64,000 nt of DNA from Bacteroidota bacterium (GTDB lineage Bacteria > Bacteroidota > Ignavibacteria > Kryptoniales > JAKASW01). The notes below the pieces were generated by a model. The model saw nothing but the letters and a program-made list of their open reading frames with translations, did no database searches and was not told where the DNA came from. The DNA lies in contig JAMCQL010000067.1 of assembly GCA_023381615.1 (NCBI GenBank), positions 62,001 to 126,000 on the forward strand, given 5' to 3'. This document shows, piece after piece, positions 31,644 to 41,327 of the stretch. The position numbers were made by a program, and so were the translations under genes. Each line of letters starts with the position of its first letter. Within the stretch, counting starts at the first letter, position 1.

Positions 31644-33104
31644 ATGAACGAAGCAATCCAAGGCTTAAGACCGGAAGCAATCTGGAAGTATTTCGCGGGA
31701 ATCAGCGAAATACCGCGTTGCTCGAAAAGTGAAAAGAATGTACTTGAGTTTGTCAAGAAAACCGCCGCTGCCATGGGGCTGAAGTATAAGCAGGACAAGG
31801 TCGGAAACGTTGTCGTCATGAAGCCGGCGAGTCCCGGCAAGGAAAATGCCTCGACAGTCGTTCTTCAAGTTCACGTCGACATGGTGTGCGAGAAGAACCG
31901 CGAAGTCCAGCACGACTTCACGAAAGATCCGATCAAGTTTCACAGAGAAGAAAACTTCATCAAAGCCGACGGCACGACGCTCGGAGCTGATGACGGAATT
32001 GGCGTCGCAGCTTTGCTCGCGCTCCTTGAAGACAAGTCGCTCGTCCATGGACCGATCGAAGGATTGTTCACGATCGACGAAGAGACCGGACTTACCGGCG
32101 CGAACCACATTGAGCCGGGCTTCATCACCGGAAAAGTTATGATGAATCTAGACTCTGAAGAAGAAGGCGTGCTTTACATTGGATGCGCCGGCGGACTCGA
32201 CACAACAATGACGGTCTCTTTTAAGAAGAAACCCGTCACGGGAAAAGTTGCGGCAATGTCTGTGAAGATCCGCGGATTAAAAGGCGGACATTCCGGGGTT
32301 GACATTCATCTCGGAAGAGCGAACGCAATAAAACTTCTGACGCGCACACTGATGGCAATCGAGGCTGAAGTGAAATTCAAGCTCGTCGGCATCGAAGGCG
32401 GAAGCAAACACAACGCGATCCCTCGCGAAGCTGAAGCGGTAATTCTAGTACCTGCTTCCGGCGTTTCGAAAGTAGAAGAAATCGCCGTGCAATGCGGGCA
32501 CGATTTCAAGAATGCGTTTGGTTCTGTCGATCCTGACGTGAAAGTCGTGGCCGAGAAGGCGACGGCACGAGCAAAACAGTACATCGATGATGGTGCGAGG
32601 AAGAAACTTCTCGAAGCGCTCAGCGCGATTCCGCATGGCATGATCAGAATGAGCAGCGACATACCGGATTTAGTCGAGACTTCAACAAACCTCGCGGTTG
32701 TCAAAATGGGTCGCAGCGGCGTTGACATCGTTACAAGTCAGAGAAGCTCGATCGAGTCGGAGAAGAACATGATCGCGGCGCAGGTTGCATCGGTCGGGAA
32801 ACTTGCCGGTGCAAAACTTCATGTGAGCGACGGCTACCCGGGCTGGCAGCCGAACGTGAATTCGGCAGTGCTCGCGAAAGGCAAGGAAGTTTACAAGAAT
32901 TTGTACGGCAAGGAGCCGGCGGTGAAAGCGATTCACGCAGGACTCGAGTGCGGCATCATCAACGACAGAGTCGGCGGCGGTGTCGATACTATCTCGTTCG
33001 GCCCGACGATAATCGGCCCTCACTCACCCGATGAGCACGTCGCAATTGATAGCGTGGAAAAGTTCTGGAAGTTCTTAACAGAACTGTTGAAAAGCATTTC
33101 TTAA
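31644..33104 (+). CDS. pepD: Aminoacyl-histidine dipeptidase (PepD, M20 family)
   Basis: 486 aa, ATG start. M20 metal ligands are in LQVHVDMV, GTTLGADDGIGVAA and IDEETGLTGA; the dimerisation insert and GGHSGVDIHLGRANAIKLL match beta-Ala-His (carnosinase-like) dipeptidases. Cytosolic peptide breakdown. First of several peptidase genes in the region. Confidence 0.93.
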   Translation: MNEAIQGLRPEAIWKYFAGISEIPRCSKSEKNVLEFVKKTAAAMGLKYKQDKVGNVVVMKPASPGKENASTVVLQVHVDMVCEKNREVQHDFTKDPIKFHREENFIKADGTTLGADDGIGVAALLALLEDKSLVHGPIEGLFTIDEETGLTGANHIEPGFITGKVMMNLDSEEEGVLYIGCAGGLDTTMTVSFKKKPVTGKVAAMSVKIRGLKGGHSGVDIHLGRANAIKLLTRTLMAIEAEVKFKLVGIEGGSKHNAIPREAEAVILVPASGVSKVEEIAVQCGHDFKNAFGSVDPDVKVVAEKATARAKQYIDDGARKKLLEALSAIPHGMIRMSSDIPDLVETSTNLAVVKMGRSGVDIVTSQRSSIESEKNMIAAQVASVGKLAGAKLHVSDGYPGWQPNVNSAVLAKGKEVYKNLYGKEPAVKAIHAGLECGIINDRVGGGVDTISFGPTIIGPHSPDEHVAIDSVEKFWKFLTELLKSIS

Positions 33105-33111
33105 ATGGCGA

Positions 33112-33143
33112 TATGGTTTCCACGCTCTTGCGTGGAAACCATA
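33112..33143. terminator. 32-bp perfect hairpin after pepD
   Basis: TATGGTTTCCACGC / GCGTGGAAACCATA with a TCTT loop, no T-run. It may stop transcription on either strand or be a REP-like element. Confidence 0.5.
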
Positions 33144-33171
33144 CTATATAGACAAAAGGAGGAGAAGCACC

Positions 33172-33702
33172 ATGGTTTTGAGGGGAATCTTGCTGGTTGC
33201 ATTAGTGTCGGTTGCATTTGCCCACGGCAAGTCAGTGAAGGATAGTGACAGTAACGAAATAGCGAAGTTAGGCGTATTTGTGGGAAAGTGGAAAACTGCG
33301 GGAGAAGTGTTCAACACAAAGTTCAGTCATGCGGCAAAGACATCGAGTATTATGACGTGTGTTTGGTCTCCGAATCGCCGCTTCCTCATCTCCGACCAGA
33401 TAATCAAAAAGGCTGACGGGACGGTTGACCAGTTAGGCGTCTACGGCTACGATCCGCACGCAAAGGGATTTTACTCTTACACATTCTTCGGGGCAGGCGG
33501 AGCTCCGTTCTCGAGCAAGCCGGTGATAAATGGAAATGTCTGGATATACAACGGCGCGTTCAAGAGCGGCGGAGAAACCATCAAGACGCGGACGACCAAC
33601 AATTTTATTTTGCGGGACACTATGATTTTCGAGACTCAGTACTCAGAAGATGGCACGCATTGGGTTACGATGATGAAAGGAAAAGACGTACGGATCAAAT
33701 GA
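33172..33702 (+). CDS. Secreted DUF1579-like protein
   Basis: 176 aa with a signal peptide (about residues 1-18, VALVSVAFAHG). The rest (LGVFVGKWKTAGE, WSPNRRFLISDQI, LGVYGYDPHAKGFYSYTFF) is the beta-rich pattern of DUF1579-like lipocalin-type proteins. Function unknown. GGAGGAG precedes the ATG. Confidence 0.65.
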   Translation: MVLRGILLVALVSVAFAHGKSVKDSDSNEIAKLGVFVGKWKTAGEVFNTKFSHAAKTSSIMTCVWSPNRRFLISDQIIKKADGTVDQLGVYGYDPHAKGFYSYTFFGAGGAPFSSKPVINGNVWIYNGAFKSGGETIKTRTTNNFILRDTMIFETQYSEDGTHWVTMMKGKDVRIK

Positions 33703-33815
33703 TTTAGTGTCGACGATTATCAACTCCCGCCTCTATAGTTGAACTTTTTCAGTATCTGTAGTATTCTTTTCTGCGTAACAAAGTCAGGCAATCAAACGGG
33801 CAAATGGAGGCGGTT

Positions 33816-35846
33816 ATGTGGCGAACTATCGCAATCTTAACGATTATCATCATATCATTATCAATGACTATGGCACAGACTAAGAAAGAGAACAAGCAGA
33901 AACGAATCTACGAACTCGAACGAATCGGAAATGCGAGAGCTGTCCAGCTTTACGCTGATGGTTTTGAGTCTCTCTCGAAGCGCGAAAAAATATTTTCATA
34001 TTACATGTCACAGGCGGCTATCGCTGGAAGGAACATCGCTATCGACCAGACGAGCCGGTATGCTCTCGAAGTCATAAGTCTTTGCGAGGGAATTCTCAAA
34101 CATCCGAAGGGAATCCCTGTGAAGACGATGAAAGCGGTCGATGAGTACACGAAACTTTTCTGGATCAACAATGGGATGTACGACTACGCCACTGCGCGAA
34201 AGTTCATCCCGAATTGTACTCCCGTTAATTTCGCGAAAGCCTTGAGGATTGCTGCAAAGAACCCGCCGTCAGTCGGGCGGGTGGACTTCGGATTGAAAAA
34301 TGGCGAGATTGCCGAGCAGAAGTTCAAGAGCCTCAAGCAGATAATATTTGATCCTGATTATTTGTCGGTCGTCACGGACAAGACTCCGGGTCATGACTTC
34401 ATAGCTCAAAGCGCAAACAACTTTTATGAAGGATTGACAACAGCACAGGTCGACAAGTGGGCAAAGGCGGGGAATGAGAAACATCCGCTTAATTCCAAAG
34501 TAGCATGGAATAATGGAAAAATGGAAGAGTTGGTCTGGAGGTGCGGTGGTGGCGGAGTCGCGCCCGGAATGTACGCGAAAGAGCTTGGCGCGGTTGTCTC
34601 GAATCTTGAAAAGGCAAAAGAATACGCGGCAAGCGAGCATCAGGCCAAAACAGTTGAGCTGCTGATAAAGTATTTCCAGACGGGTGACCCCGCAGACTGG
34701 GAGAAGTTCAACATCAGGTGGGTGAAAGATTCGTCGAACGTCGATTTCATACTCGGTTTCATCGAAGTCTACATGGATCCACGCGGACAAAAGGGTAAGT
34801 TCGAATCAGTTGTCTATTTCACTGATAAGAAACAGACGAAGCTGATGCGCAAGCTCGCGGCAAACGCCCAGTATTTCGAAGACCGTGCACCATGGAGCGA
34901 TGAATTCAAAAAGAAAGATGTCAAAGCTCCGATCGCGAATGTCGTCAATGCCATCGTCGAGACGGGTGACGCGGGCCCGATTAGCGCAATCGGCATCAAC
35001 CTTCCGAACGAGCAGTACATCCGTCAGACTTACGGTTCGAAGAGCGTTCTGCTTCACAACGTCGTCACCGCGTATAACGCATCCGAGCCGAAAGGTTTAC
35101 TGGAGGAATTCTGCTACGATCCCGCTGAGGTGAAGCGTGCGAAGAAGTACGGGCAATTTGCCGACGACATGCACACCGCTATGCACGAAGTTCTCGGACA
35201 TGCTTCCGGAAAGGTCAGCGACAGTCTCAAAGGCGATCCTGCAGATCATTTGCCGGGATATTATTCTACTCTCGAAGAAGCGCGGGCGGATCTCGTTGCG
35301 CTCTGGAATATTTTCGATCCGAAATTGAAACAGCTCAAGATGGTTGAAACCGACGATGCCGGCAAGGCGATGTACGAGAGTTATGTCAGAAACGTTTTCC
35401 TCCAGCTTCGCAGAATTCCGACCGGAGAACAGCTTGAAGAGGACCACATGAAGAACCGGCAGATGGTCGTGAATTATATCATGCAGAACTCTGATGCTAT
35501 CAAGGTCGAGAAGAGAGGTGGCAAGATATACTTCCGTGTAACCGACTACAAGAAGATGCACGAGACAGTTGGAAAACTTCTTGCCGAAGTCATGAGGATA
35601 AAAGCCGAAGGCGATCTACATGCCGGAAAGAATCTTGTGGACACATACGGCTTCAAGATCAATACATCATGGCGAGACGAAGTCTTGAAGCGCGTGAAGA
35701 AACTTAACTTGTCTGCTTACACCGGTTTTGTCATGCCGTGTTTGCATCCGGTTGTTGATAAGAAGGGAAACGTCGTCGATGTGAAGGTGAAGTACCCGCT
35801 GAGTTTAACAGAACAGATGTTTGAATATTCAGAAGCGGCAAAATAA
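33816..35846 (+). CDS. Dipeptidyl-peptidase III family metallopeptidase (M49)
   Basis: 676 aa from ATG 33816 (TGGAGG upstream; ATG 33804 also in frame). Signal-like N-terminus ending SMTMAQ. Zn motifs are HEVLGHASGK (HExxGH) and EEARADLVALW, diagnostic of M49. It releases dipeptides from oligopeptides, probably in the periplasm. Followed by a dipeptidase, matching a peptide-scavenging role. Confidence 0.9.
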   Translation: MWRTIAILTIIIISLSMTMAQTKKENKQKRIYELERIGNARAVQLYADGFESLSKREKIFSYYMSQAAIAGRNIAIDQTSRYALEVISLCEGILKHPKGIPVKTMKAVDEYTKLFWINNGMYDYATARKFIPNCTPVNFAKALRIAAKNPPSVGRVDFGLKNGEIAEQKFKSLKQIIFDPDYLSVVTDKTPGHDFIAQSANNFYEGLTTAQVDKWAKAGNEKHPLNSKVAWNNGKMEELVWRCGGGGVAPGMYAKELGAVVSNLEKAKEYAASEHQAKTVELLIKYFQTGDPADWEKFNIRWVKDSSNVDFILGFIEVYMDPRGQKGKFESVVYFTDKKQTKLMRKLAANAQYFEDRAPWSDEFKKKDVKAPIANVVNAIVETGDAGPISAIGINLPNEQYIRQTYGSKSVLLHNVVTAYNASEPKGLLEEFCYDPAEVKRAKKYGQFADDMHTAMHEVLGHASGKVSDSLKGDPADHLPGYYSTLEEARADLVALWNIFDPKLKQLKMVETDDAGKAMYESYVRNVFLQLRRIPTGEQLEEDHMKNRQMVVNYIMQNSDAIKVEKRGGKIYFRVTDYKKMHETVGKLLAEVMRIKAEGDLHAGKNLVDTYGFKINTSWRDEVLKRVKKLNLSAYTGFVMPCLHPVVDKKGNVVDVKVKYPLSLTEQMFEYSEAAK

Positions 35847-35883
35847 TTTCGGTCAGCATGATCAAAAGTCGGAGGATTTCTTG

Positions 35884-37257
35884 ATGGATTACCAAAAACT
35901 GTCGACCTACGTCGATTCCCACAAGAGCAATTTTCTCAATGAACTTGGCGAGATCCTCAAAATACAAAGCATCTCTGCCGACCCTTCGGAGAAAGATGAA
36001 GTACATCAATGCGCGGAGAAGATCGCCGACATGATGCGAGCGGCATCGGTCGAAAACGTCAGACTCTTCGAGACCGAGGGCAACCCGTTGGTCTACGGTG
36101 ATTACATCCACGCGCCGGGCGCACCGACGGTCCTCGTTTACGGACATTACGACGTTCAGCCGGTTGATCCGTTAAATGAGTGGGAGACGCCGCCTTTCGA
36201 GCCGACCGTACGGGGCGAGGATCTTTATGCCCGCGGATCTACAGACGATAAAGGCCAACTTTTCATTCACATCAAAGCTTTTGAAACTTACAGGAAACTC
36301 TTTGGCGATCCTCCGGTAAATCTGAAATTCATTTTCGAAGGCGAGGAAGAAATCGGAAGCGTCCATCTTGATCCGTTCATCAGGTCGCACAAAGATTTGT
36401 TGAAAGCTGACACGGTACTGATCTCCGACACCGCGATGTACGGAAGAGACTTGCCGTCGGTTTGCTATGGCCTCAGAGGAATGGCTTATCTCGAATTGAC
36501 CGTGGAGAATTCGTCGTTTGATCTCCATTCCGGCTCCTTCGGCGGCGCGGTGGAGAATCCGGCCCATGTTCTCGCGGATATAGTTTCAAAACTTCATGAC
36601 AAATACGGGCGAGTCGCAATTCCGCATTTCTACGACGACGTTCTCGCGGTTCCTGAAGAAGAGCGCCGCGAGATCTCGAGACTCCCTTATTCGGACGAAG
36701 AGTTCCTCAGGCAGTCGAGTGCCGTTGCTCCGTACGGCGAGTTCGGCTACACGACAAATGAACGGTTGTGGATCAGGCCGACGCTTGACGTCAACGGAAT
36801 CTACGGCGGGTTCACCGGCGAGGGGGCAAAGACAATCATACCATCAAGAGCCGCCGCAAAAATCAGCATGAGACTCGTACCGAATCAAAGGTCGGCGGAA
36901 ATCCTTGACCTTTTCGATGCTTACATAAAACAAATCGCTCCGCCCACGGTGAGAGTACTGGTGAGAAAAATGCACAGTGGTGAGCCCGCTTTGATTCCGA
37001 TAGACCATCCATCGATCAAAGCGACAACGGAAGCGCTTGAGACTGTCTTCGGAAAGAAGCCCTTTTACATTCGCGAAGGCGGCTCAATTCCGGAAGTGCT
37101 TACCTTTCAGGAGGCACTTGGAGCGCCGGTAGTGCTCCTTGGTTTTGGCCTGCCTGACGAAAACAGCCATGCTCCCAATGAGCATCTTTATCTCAAACAT
37201 TTCTTCGATGGGATAAAAACGGTGGCGGTGCTGTATGACAAACTTGTGGGAAAATAA
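35884..37257 (+). CDS. M20 family dipeptidase
   Basis: 457 aa from ATG 35884 with GGAGG 8 bp upstream; the longer frame overlaps the preceding gene. Motifs VYGHYDVQPVDP, RGSTDDKGQLF, EGEEEIGS and PEVLTF are those of CNDP-like M20 dipeptidases. It hydrolyses di- or short peptides and probably acts after the DPP-III enzyme upstream. Confidence 0.92.
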   Translation: MDYQKLSTYVDSHKSNFLNELGEILKIQSISADPSEKDEVHQCAEKIADMMRAASVENVRLFETEGNPLVYGDYIHAPGAPTVLVYGHYDVQPVDPLNEWETPPFEPTVRGEDLYARGSTDDKGQLFIHIKAFETYRKLFGDPPVNLKFIFEGEEEIGSVHLDPFIRSHKDLLKADTVLISDTAMYGRDLPSVCYGLRGMAYLELTVENSSFDLHSGSFGGAVENPAHVLADIVSKLHDKYGRVAIPHFYDDVLAVPEEERREISRLPYSDEEFLRQSSAVAPYGEFGYTTNERLWIRPTLDVNGIYGGFTGEGAKTIIPSRAAAKISMRLVPNQRSAEILDLFDAYIKQIAPPTVRVLVRKMHSGEPALIPIDHPSIKATTEALETVFGKKPFYIREGGSIPEVLTFQEALGAPVVLLGFGLPDENSHAPNEHLYLKHFFDGIKTVAVLYDKLVGK

Positions 37258-37262
37258 GAAAT

Positions 37263-37291
37263 GTGACCGTCACTTCGAAAGTGACGGTCAC
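37263..37291. repeat. REP palindrome, left of RAYT gene
   Basis: GTGACCGTCACTT-CGA-AAGTGACGGTCAC, a perfect 13-bp stem. A near copy lies 375 bp downstream, after the transposase remnant. It may also end transcription of the dipeptidase gene. Confidence 0.8.
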
Positions 37292-37312
37292 GTAAAATCT
37301 GGAAATTTAGTT

Positions 37313-37617
37313 ATGTCAGCAAAGACAAAGTTTCTTGAGTCCTCAGGCAAGTTTTTCCACATCTACAATCGAGGGGTCAATGGCAGCCCCATCTTCATTG
37401 AGGAGCGCAACTACGATTACTTTCCCCAAAAACTGTGGCTGTACTTGGGGCAATCAGCTGTAAAGCTGATTGCGTATTGCCTCACGCCTAATCACTTTCA
37501 TCTTCTCGTTAAACAGGAAGTTCCCCTGCGGTATCGAAGTTTATTGGAAATGCGTGCAACGGATATGCGAAGGCGATAAACAAGGCTTACAAACGGACAG
37601 GGCATCTGTTTGAATAA
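37313..37617 (+). pseudogene. REP-associated tyrosine transposase (RAYT/Y1), broken
   Basis: ATG 37313. GKFFHIYNRGVNGSPIF and CLTPNHFHLLVKQ (HUH motif) are RAYT hallmarks. After PLRYR the frame shifts near 37540; the other frame continues KFIGNACNGYAKAINKAYKR and TGHLFE to TAA 37617, so the catalytic Tyr helix is partly preserved but the C-terminus is missing. Flanked by two REP palindromes. It is probably inactive. Confidence 0.8.
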
Positions 37618-37637
37618 AGGGTAAATCTGATATGGAT

Positions 37638-37666
37638 GTGACCGTCGCTTTGTAAGTGACGGTCAC
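37638..37666. repeat. REP palindrome, right of RAYT gene
   Basis: GTGACCGTCGCTT-TGT-AAGTGACGGTCAC, differing from the left copy at one stem base and in the loop. With the left copy it frames the RAYT remnant. Confidence 0.8.
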
Positions 37667-37700
37667 ATTGAACTTTTTCTTTCATCTGACTTCTTGCCTC

Positions 37701-39899
37701 TTATTGCTCTATCTTTCCGTCTTTAATCTCATTCACAATCCTGTCGGCGTGATAAATGTACTTCAACGCTTCAGGTATCGCGTCTGAATGTACCGCGACT
37801 GCACGGTTGACAGTCGGAACATAGATGTAATCGCCGGGTAAGCTCTCGATGTTGCCGTCAAAGATGAGTCCAACGATATGCCGGTTTTCATTGATGACCG
37901 GACTTCCTGAGTTGCCGCCGATAATGTCATTTGTAGCAACAAAGTCCAACGGCGTGCTGAGGTTGAAATCAGCCGGCGGATTCTGCCATTCGCTTGGGAG
38001 CCACCACGGGTATTTTTTCCCGAACGAATAATACCGGTTATACATCCCGTAGAATGTAGTTATCGGAGGAGCGATCGTTCCGTTGTATTCGTAACCCTTT
38101 ACAACGCCATCGGCAATTCTAAGCGTGAAAGTTGCATCCGGCGGGATCGAGGTGCCGTAAACATCGTACAAAGCACGTCCGAGCAGCAGCGTCTTTGAGG
38201 TTTCTTCGGCGCTGAGTTTCATGTATTTCGTGCGAAGTTCCGTTGCCTCTTTTTCTGTGCTGAGAACATACCGCACGAGTGGGTCGGTCGAGCTCAAAAT
38301 CGCGTCTGGATTCTCATTGAGCATTGCGACAACCTTTGCGCTGTCACCGACGGATGAAGTGCCGACCAAATAATCAGCGGCATCGTTTGGAGTACGCCCC
38401 TCCAAAAGTTTGTTGAATGCCTCGTTACTTGTTCCGAAGACCGACTGCATATAGTTCAATTGGTATACGAGAACCGCTTTCTCGATGTCTTTGTTGAAGT
38501 CAGCCGGGAAGAATTTGACTTTGAAGGAATCTAGTTGTGCACCGCGCATATTTTCGGGTCTGCTTGCCTCGGGAAGCTTCATCTTATTAGCATAGTCAAT
38601 TAAGCGTGATGCAATGCTGAAGTATACCGAGCGTCCGAATCCAAAAAGATTGTAAGCGTTGACGAGTTTAAATAACTCCGCCTTCTTCTCCTGGATTTCG
38701 GAAATGTCTTTCCAGACCGATCCATATTTCTCTTCAAGCGCAGGATTTTTTTCAACTGCTTCTTTGAATCCTCTTTCAAACGCTTCTTTCCTTGCCATCA
38801 AATAAGGATCGCGAAGTCCACCAAGGTAACCGGTGTATGCTTTCTGTGCGTTCGAAATCCCAAACAGCCTTGTCTGATACTGAAGCTTCTTATCGGGGTA
38901 CTGTGCAATATAATCGGTATAGATGTTTGCAAGGCTTCCGAGAAGATTCAAAATATAAGGATAGCTGTAGTCGCGGTTGAACTTGAGCTGCGACACGGTC
39001 AGAAGCCTGCTTGTTCTGCCCGGGTTTCCAATTACGAACACCGGTTCATTCTCCTTTGCTCCGTCCTGACTCCATTTGAAATAGTCTGCGGAGTGAAGCG
39101 GCTTACCATCATTGCCGTAAATCCGGAAGAGCGAGAAATCAAGGTCATAACGCGGATATGTAAAGTTGTCGTAATCGCCGCCGAAGTATGCGACGATCAT
39201 TTGCGGAGCGAAGACCAGTCGAATATCTGTGTAGCGATGGTAACCGTAAAGCGAGTACCTTCCACCGTTGTAGAAGCTAACCACTTGGAATATCATAGAG
39301 TCGGCAGGATCTTCCTGCTTGAATTTCGCCCAATATTCTTTTTGGAGTTTTTGGATCTCCATGTTACCGCTTGCAACTTTTTCCTGATCGGTTTTTCCCG
39401 TCTCAAATGCTTTTTGAACTTCCGGGGTAACGTCCTTCATAAAAACCAATTGGTCGGCATACATGCCATCGACTTTTCTTTCTTCGTCGAGTGTCTTTGC
39501 GTAAAATCCACTGTCGGGTAGATCCTCTCCCGGCTTGTTTACCTTATCGAGAGCGTAACGAGCGCAGTGGTGGTTTGTCAACACCAGACCGTCTTCGGAT
39601 ATAAATGACGCCGAGCAACCAGGAAGTCTCAGAGCCGAGAGTCTCGTCTTGGCGAACCACGCGGAATCGGGAGCGAAATTGTACGTTTCTTTGAAGTAGC
39701 TCATGGGTGGATTGTCGAATGTCCACATTTTCCCATTGTCGAACCTTCCCGCCTTGACGGTGTCGGGATTGAAATATGCCTGCCCACAGGGTCCTGCGGA
39801 CGATGTCGACTTTGTTGCTTGATAGCTCGAACAGCCAGCGAGCGCCATCATAGCCACAACTACGACTGCAGAAATTTGCCTAAAGTAAGGATGTTTCAT
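37701..39899 (-). CDS. S46 family dipeptidyl peptidase (DPP7/DPP11-like)
   Basis: 732 aa on the minus strand. Lipoprotein signal with lipobox MALAGC. Chymotrypsin-like catalytic residues: His in LVLTNHHCARYALDKV, Asp in FTYPRYDLDFSLF, Ser in IGGNSGSPVI. S46 enzymes take dipeptides from proteins in the periplasm of Bacteroidota. Convergent with the RAYT region. Confidence 0.93.
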   Translation of the reverse strand: MKHPYFRQISAVVVVAMMALAGCSSYQATKSTSSAGPCGQAYFNPDTVKAGRFDNGKMWTFDNPPMSYFKETYNFAPDSAWFAKTRLSALRLPGCSASFISEDGLVLTNHHCARYALDKVNKPGEDLPDSGFYAKTLDEERKVDGMYADQLVFMKDVTPEVQKAFETGKTDQEKVASGNMEIQKLQKEYWAKFKQEDPADSMIFQVVSFYNGGRYSLYGYHRYTDIRLVFAPQMIVAYFGGDYDNFTYPRYDLDFSLFRIYGNDGKPLHSADYFKWSQDGAKENEPVFVIGNPGRTSRLLTVSQLKFNRDYSYPYILNLLGSLANIYTDYIAQYPDKKLQYQTRLFGISNAQKAYTGYLGGLRDPYLMARKEAFERGFKEAVEKNPALEEKYGSVWKDISEIQEKKAELFKLVNAYNLFGFGRSVYFSIASRLIDYANKMKLPEASRPENMRGAQLDSFKVKFFPADFNKDIEKAVLVYQLNYMQSVFGTSNEAFNKLLEGRTPNDAADYLVGTSSVGDSAKVVAMLNENPDAILSSTDPLVRYVLSTEKEATELRTKYMKLSAEETSKTLLLGRALYDVYGTSIPPDATFTLRIADGVVKGYEYNGTIAPPITTFYGMYNRYYSFGKKYPWWLPSEWQNPPADFNLSTPLDFVATNDIIGGNSGSPVINENRHIVGLIFDGNIESLPGDYIYVPTVNRAVAVHSDAIPEALKYIYHADRIVNEIKDGKIEQ

Positions 39900-40239
39900 A
39901 ATGACCTCTAAAGAATTTGTTTGACTGCATGAAATTTACGGCAATTGGATTGCAATTTCCATCTCCAACGAGTTGAAGCTGCGATAATGCGGGAATAGTT
40001 ACATACGGTATGCGTAGAGCGACATTTATGTCGTTTTTTAGTTTTTTTCTTCGAACTGAAGTTTGACCTATGGTTTATTTTGAATTTTTGAAAAACCAGA
40101 ATCGCATTTTCCACGCAATCTGGCTTCTCGGGCTGAGCGGGGATAATTTCTTTGAATTTACTTTAAATGTTGTTATTTCTACGGATGCTTAATATATTTC
40201 CGCGTAATAAGTTAGGCATACCAAATAGAGGAGCGCAAA
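39900..40239. promoter_or_regulatory. Divergent intergenic region
   Basis: 340 bp between the S46 peptidase (minus) and the lipoprotein gene (plus). AT-rich; no gene and no clear repeat. It must hold both promoters; I cannot place them with confidence. Confidence 0.3.
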
Positions 40240-41256
40240 ATGTATTCAAAAATTGCAAAAGAGTTTTTGGCCGTTTTATTTTTGGCGGTCACATTTGCAG
40301 CGTGTCAGAAGAGCACCCCCGTTACAGTTCCTGCGCTGCAGGAATTCAGAGATGGCTCGAACCTTTTCACAATCAAAGTTCCGGCAGGCTGGCCGCAGTC
40401 CGCGCAGCCGGGAAAAGTGTGGATCTACAATTCGCAGGATGCAGCTAACAGATTCTTTGACCCCACTTCAAACAGCAAGCCCGGAGTGAAAATATATGCT
40501 TACGCCGAGAGCGCAGGCTCCAAGAAGCTTGATGACATCGTGCAGCAGTTCAAGGATGAACTGAGACAGGAGCAGGCGCAGATCGATCCGGATGTCCAGA
40601 CGACGCTTGCCGGAAGCCCCGCGGTGAAAATTCCGTACGCGTTGAAAATCGACAGCAAGAATACGGTTTACTCATATCGCGTGCTGACGGTTGTCGACAG
40701 CATGGTGTACGGATACGAGTGCGCCGGATTCAATCAGGAGTTTAAACGCTACGCTCCCGTCTTTGACACCGTGCAGACGACATACCATATCATTCCTAAA
40801 GCTGTCGCTGCACAGCAGCAGCCTGAAGACTTGATACCTTCGCAGACGCTTTCGTCTTATCAGAACGATTATTTCACGATTCAATATCCGGATAACTTCT
40901 CTGCGACACCGAAGGGGGCTTCCGGTGACATCATAGCGTCGGTAATTATCAGAGGGTACCGCGCTGACTGCACAATTCAGGTCGACGTGCTCGATGCAAA
41001 GAAGTTAAGTGTGGACAAAGTATTCGACCAGAATAAGGGAAAGTATTCGAACGTTTCCCACACCCAGAAGATGCAGATCGACGGACTTGACGCATACAGG
41101 ATCGATTACTCGCCAGCAAAGAGTATTCAGAGCCGTGCTTACTTCGTTGTGAAGAACAACAAGTTGATTAGAGTCACTCTGAATTGGTACCAGCCGATGC
41201 AGAAAGATTACCTGCCGGCTTTCGAAGCAGCAGTATCAAGTTTGAAATTGAAGTAA
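40240..41256 (+). CDS. Putative lipoprotein with two PsbP-like domains
   Basis: 338 aa. Lipobox-like FAACQK at residue about 25. Two similar halves, starting near NLFTIKVPAGWPQS and NDYFTIQYPDNFSATPKG, each with the pattern of PsbP/DUF1795-type domains. Function unknown; probably anchored to the envelope. Confidence 0.65.
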   Translation: MYSKIAKEFLAVLFLAVTFAACQKSTPVTVPALQEFRDGSNLFTIKVPAGWPQSAQPGKVWIYNSQDAANRFFDPTSNSKPGVKIYAYAESAGSKKLDDIVQQFKDELRQEQAQIDPDVQTTLAGSPAVKIPYALKIDSKNTVYSYRVLTVVDSMVYGYECAGFNQEFKRYAPVFDTVQTTYHIIPKAVAAQQQPEDLIPSQTLSSYQNDYFTIQYPDNFSATPKGASGDIIASVIIRGYRADCTIQVDVLDAKKLSVDKVFDQNKGKYSNVSHTQKMQIDGLDAYRIDYSPAKSIQSRAYFVVKNNKLIRVTLNWYQPMQKDYLPAFEAAVSSLKLK

Positions 41257-41273
41257 CAAAACTAAATTCTTTG

Positions 41274-41319
41274 ATGGTGCAGGTTCGACTCAAGCGGTTG
41301 GAGCTGCACCATATTTTTT
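41274..41319 (+). terminator. Intrinsic terminator after the PsbP-like gene
   Basis: ATGGTGCAG / CTGCACCAT stem with a 21-nt loop followed by ATTTTTT. Confidence 0.7.
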
Positions 41320-41327
41320 GAGGGACA

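Noticed and set aside
37235-37312. Transposase start upstream of 37313
   Set aside because: This part is the REP palindrome; family similarity starts at MSAKTKF (37313).
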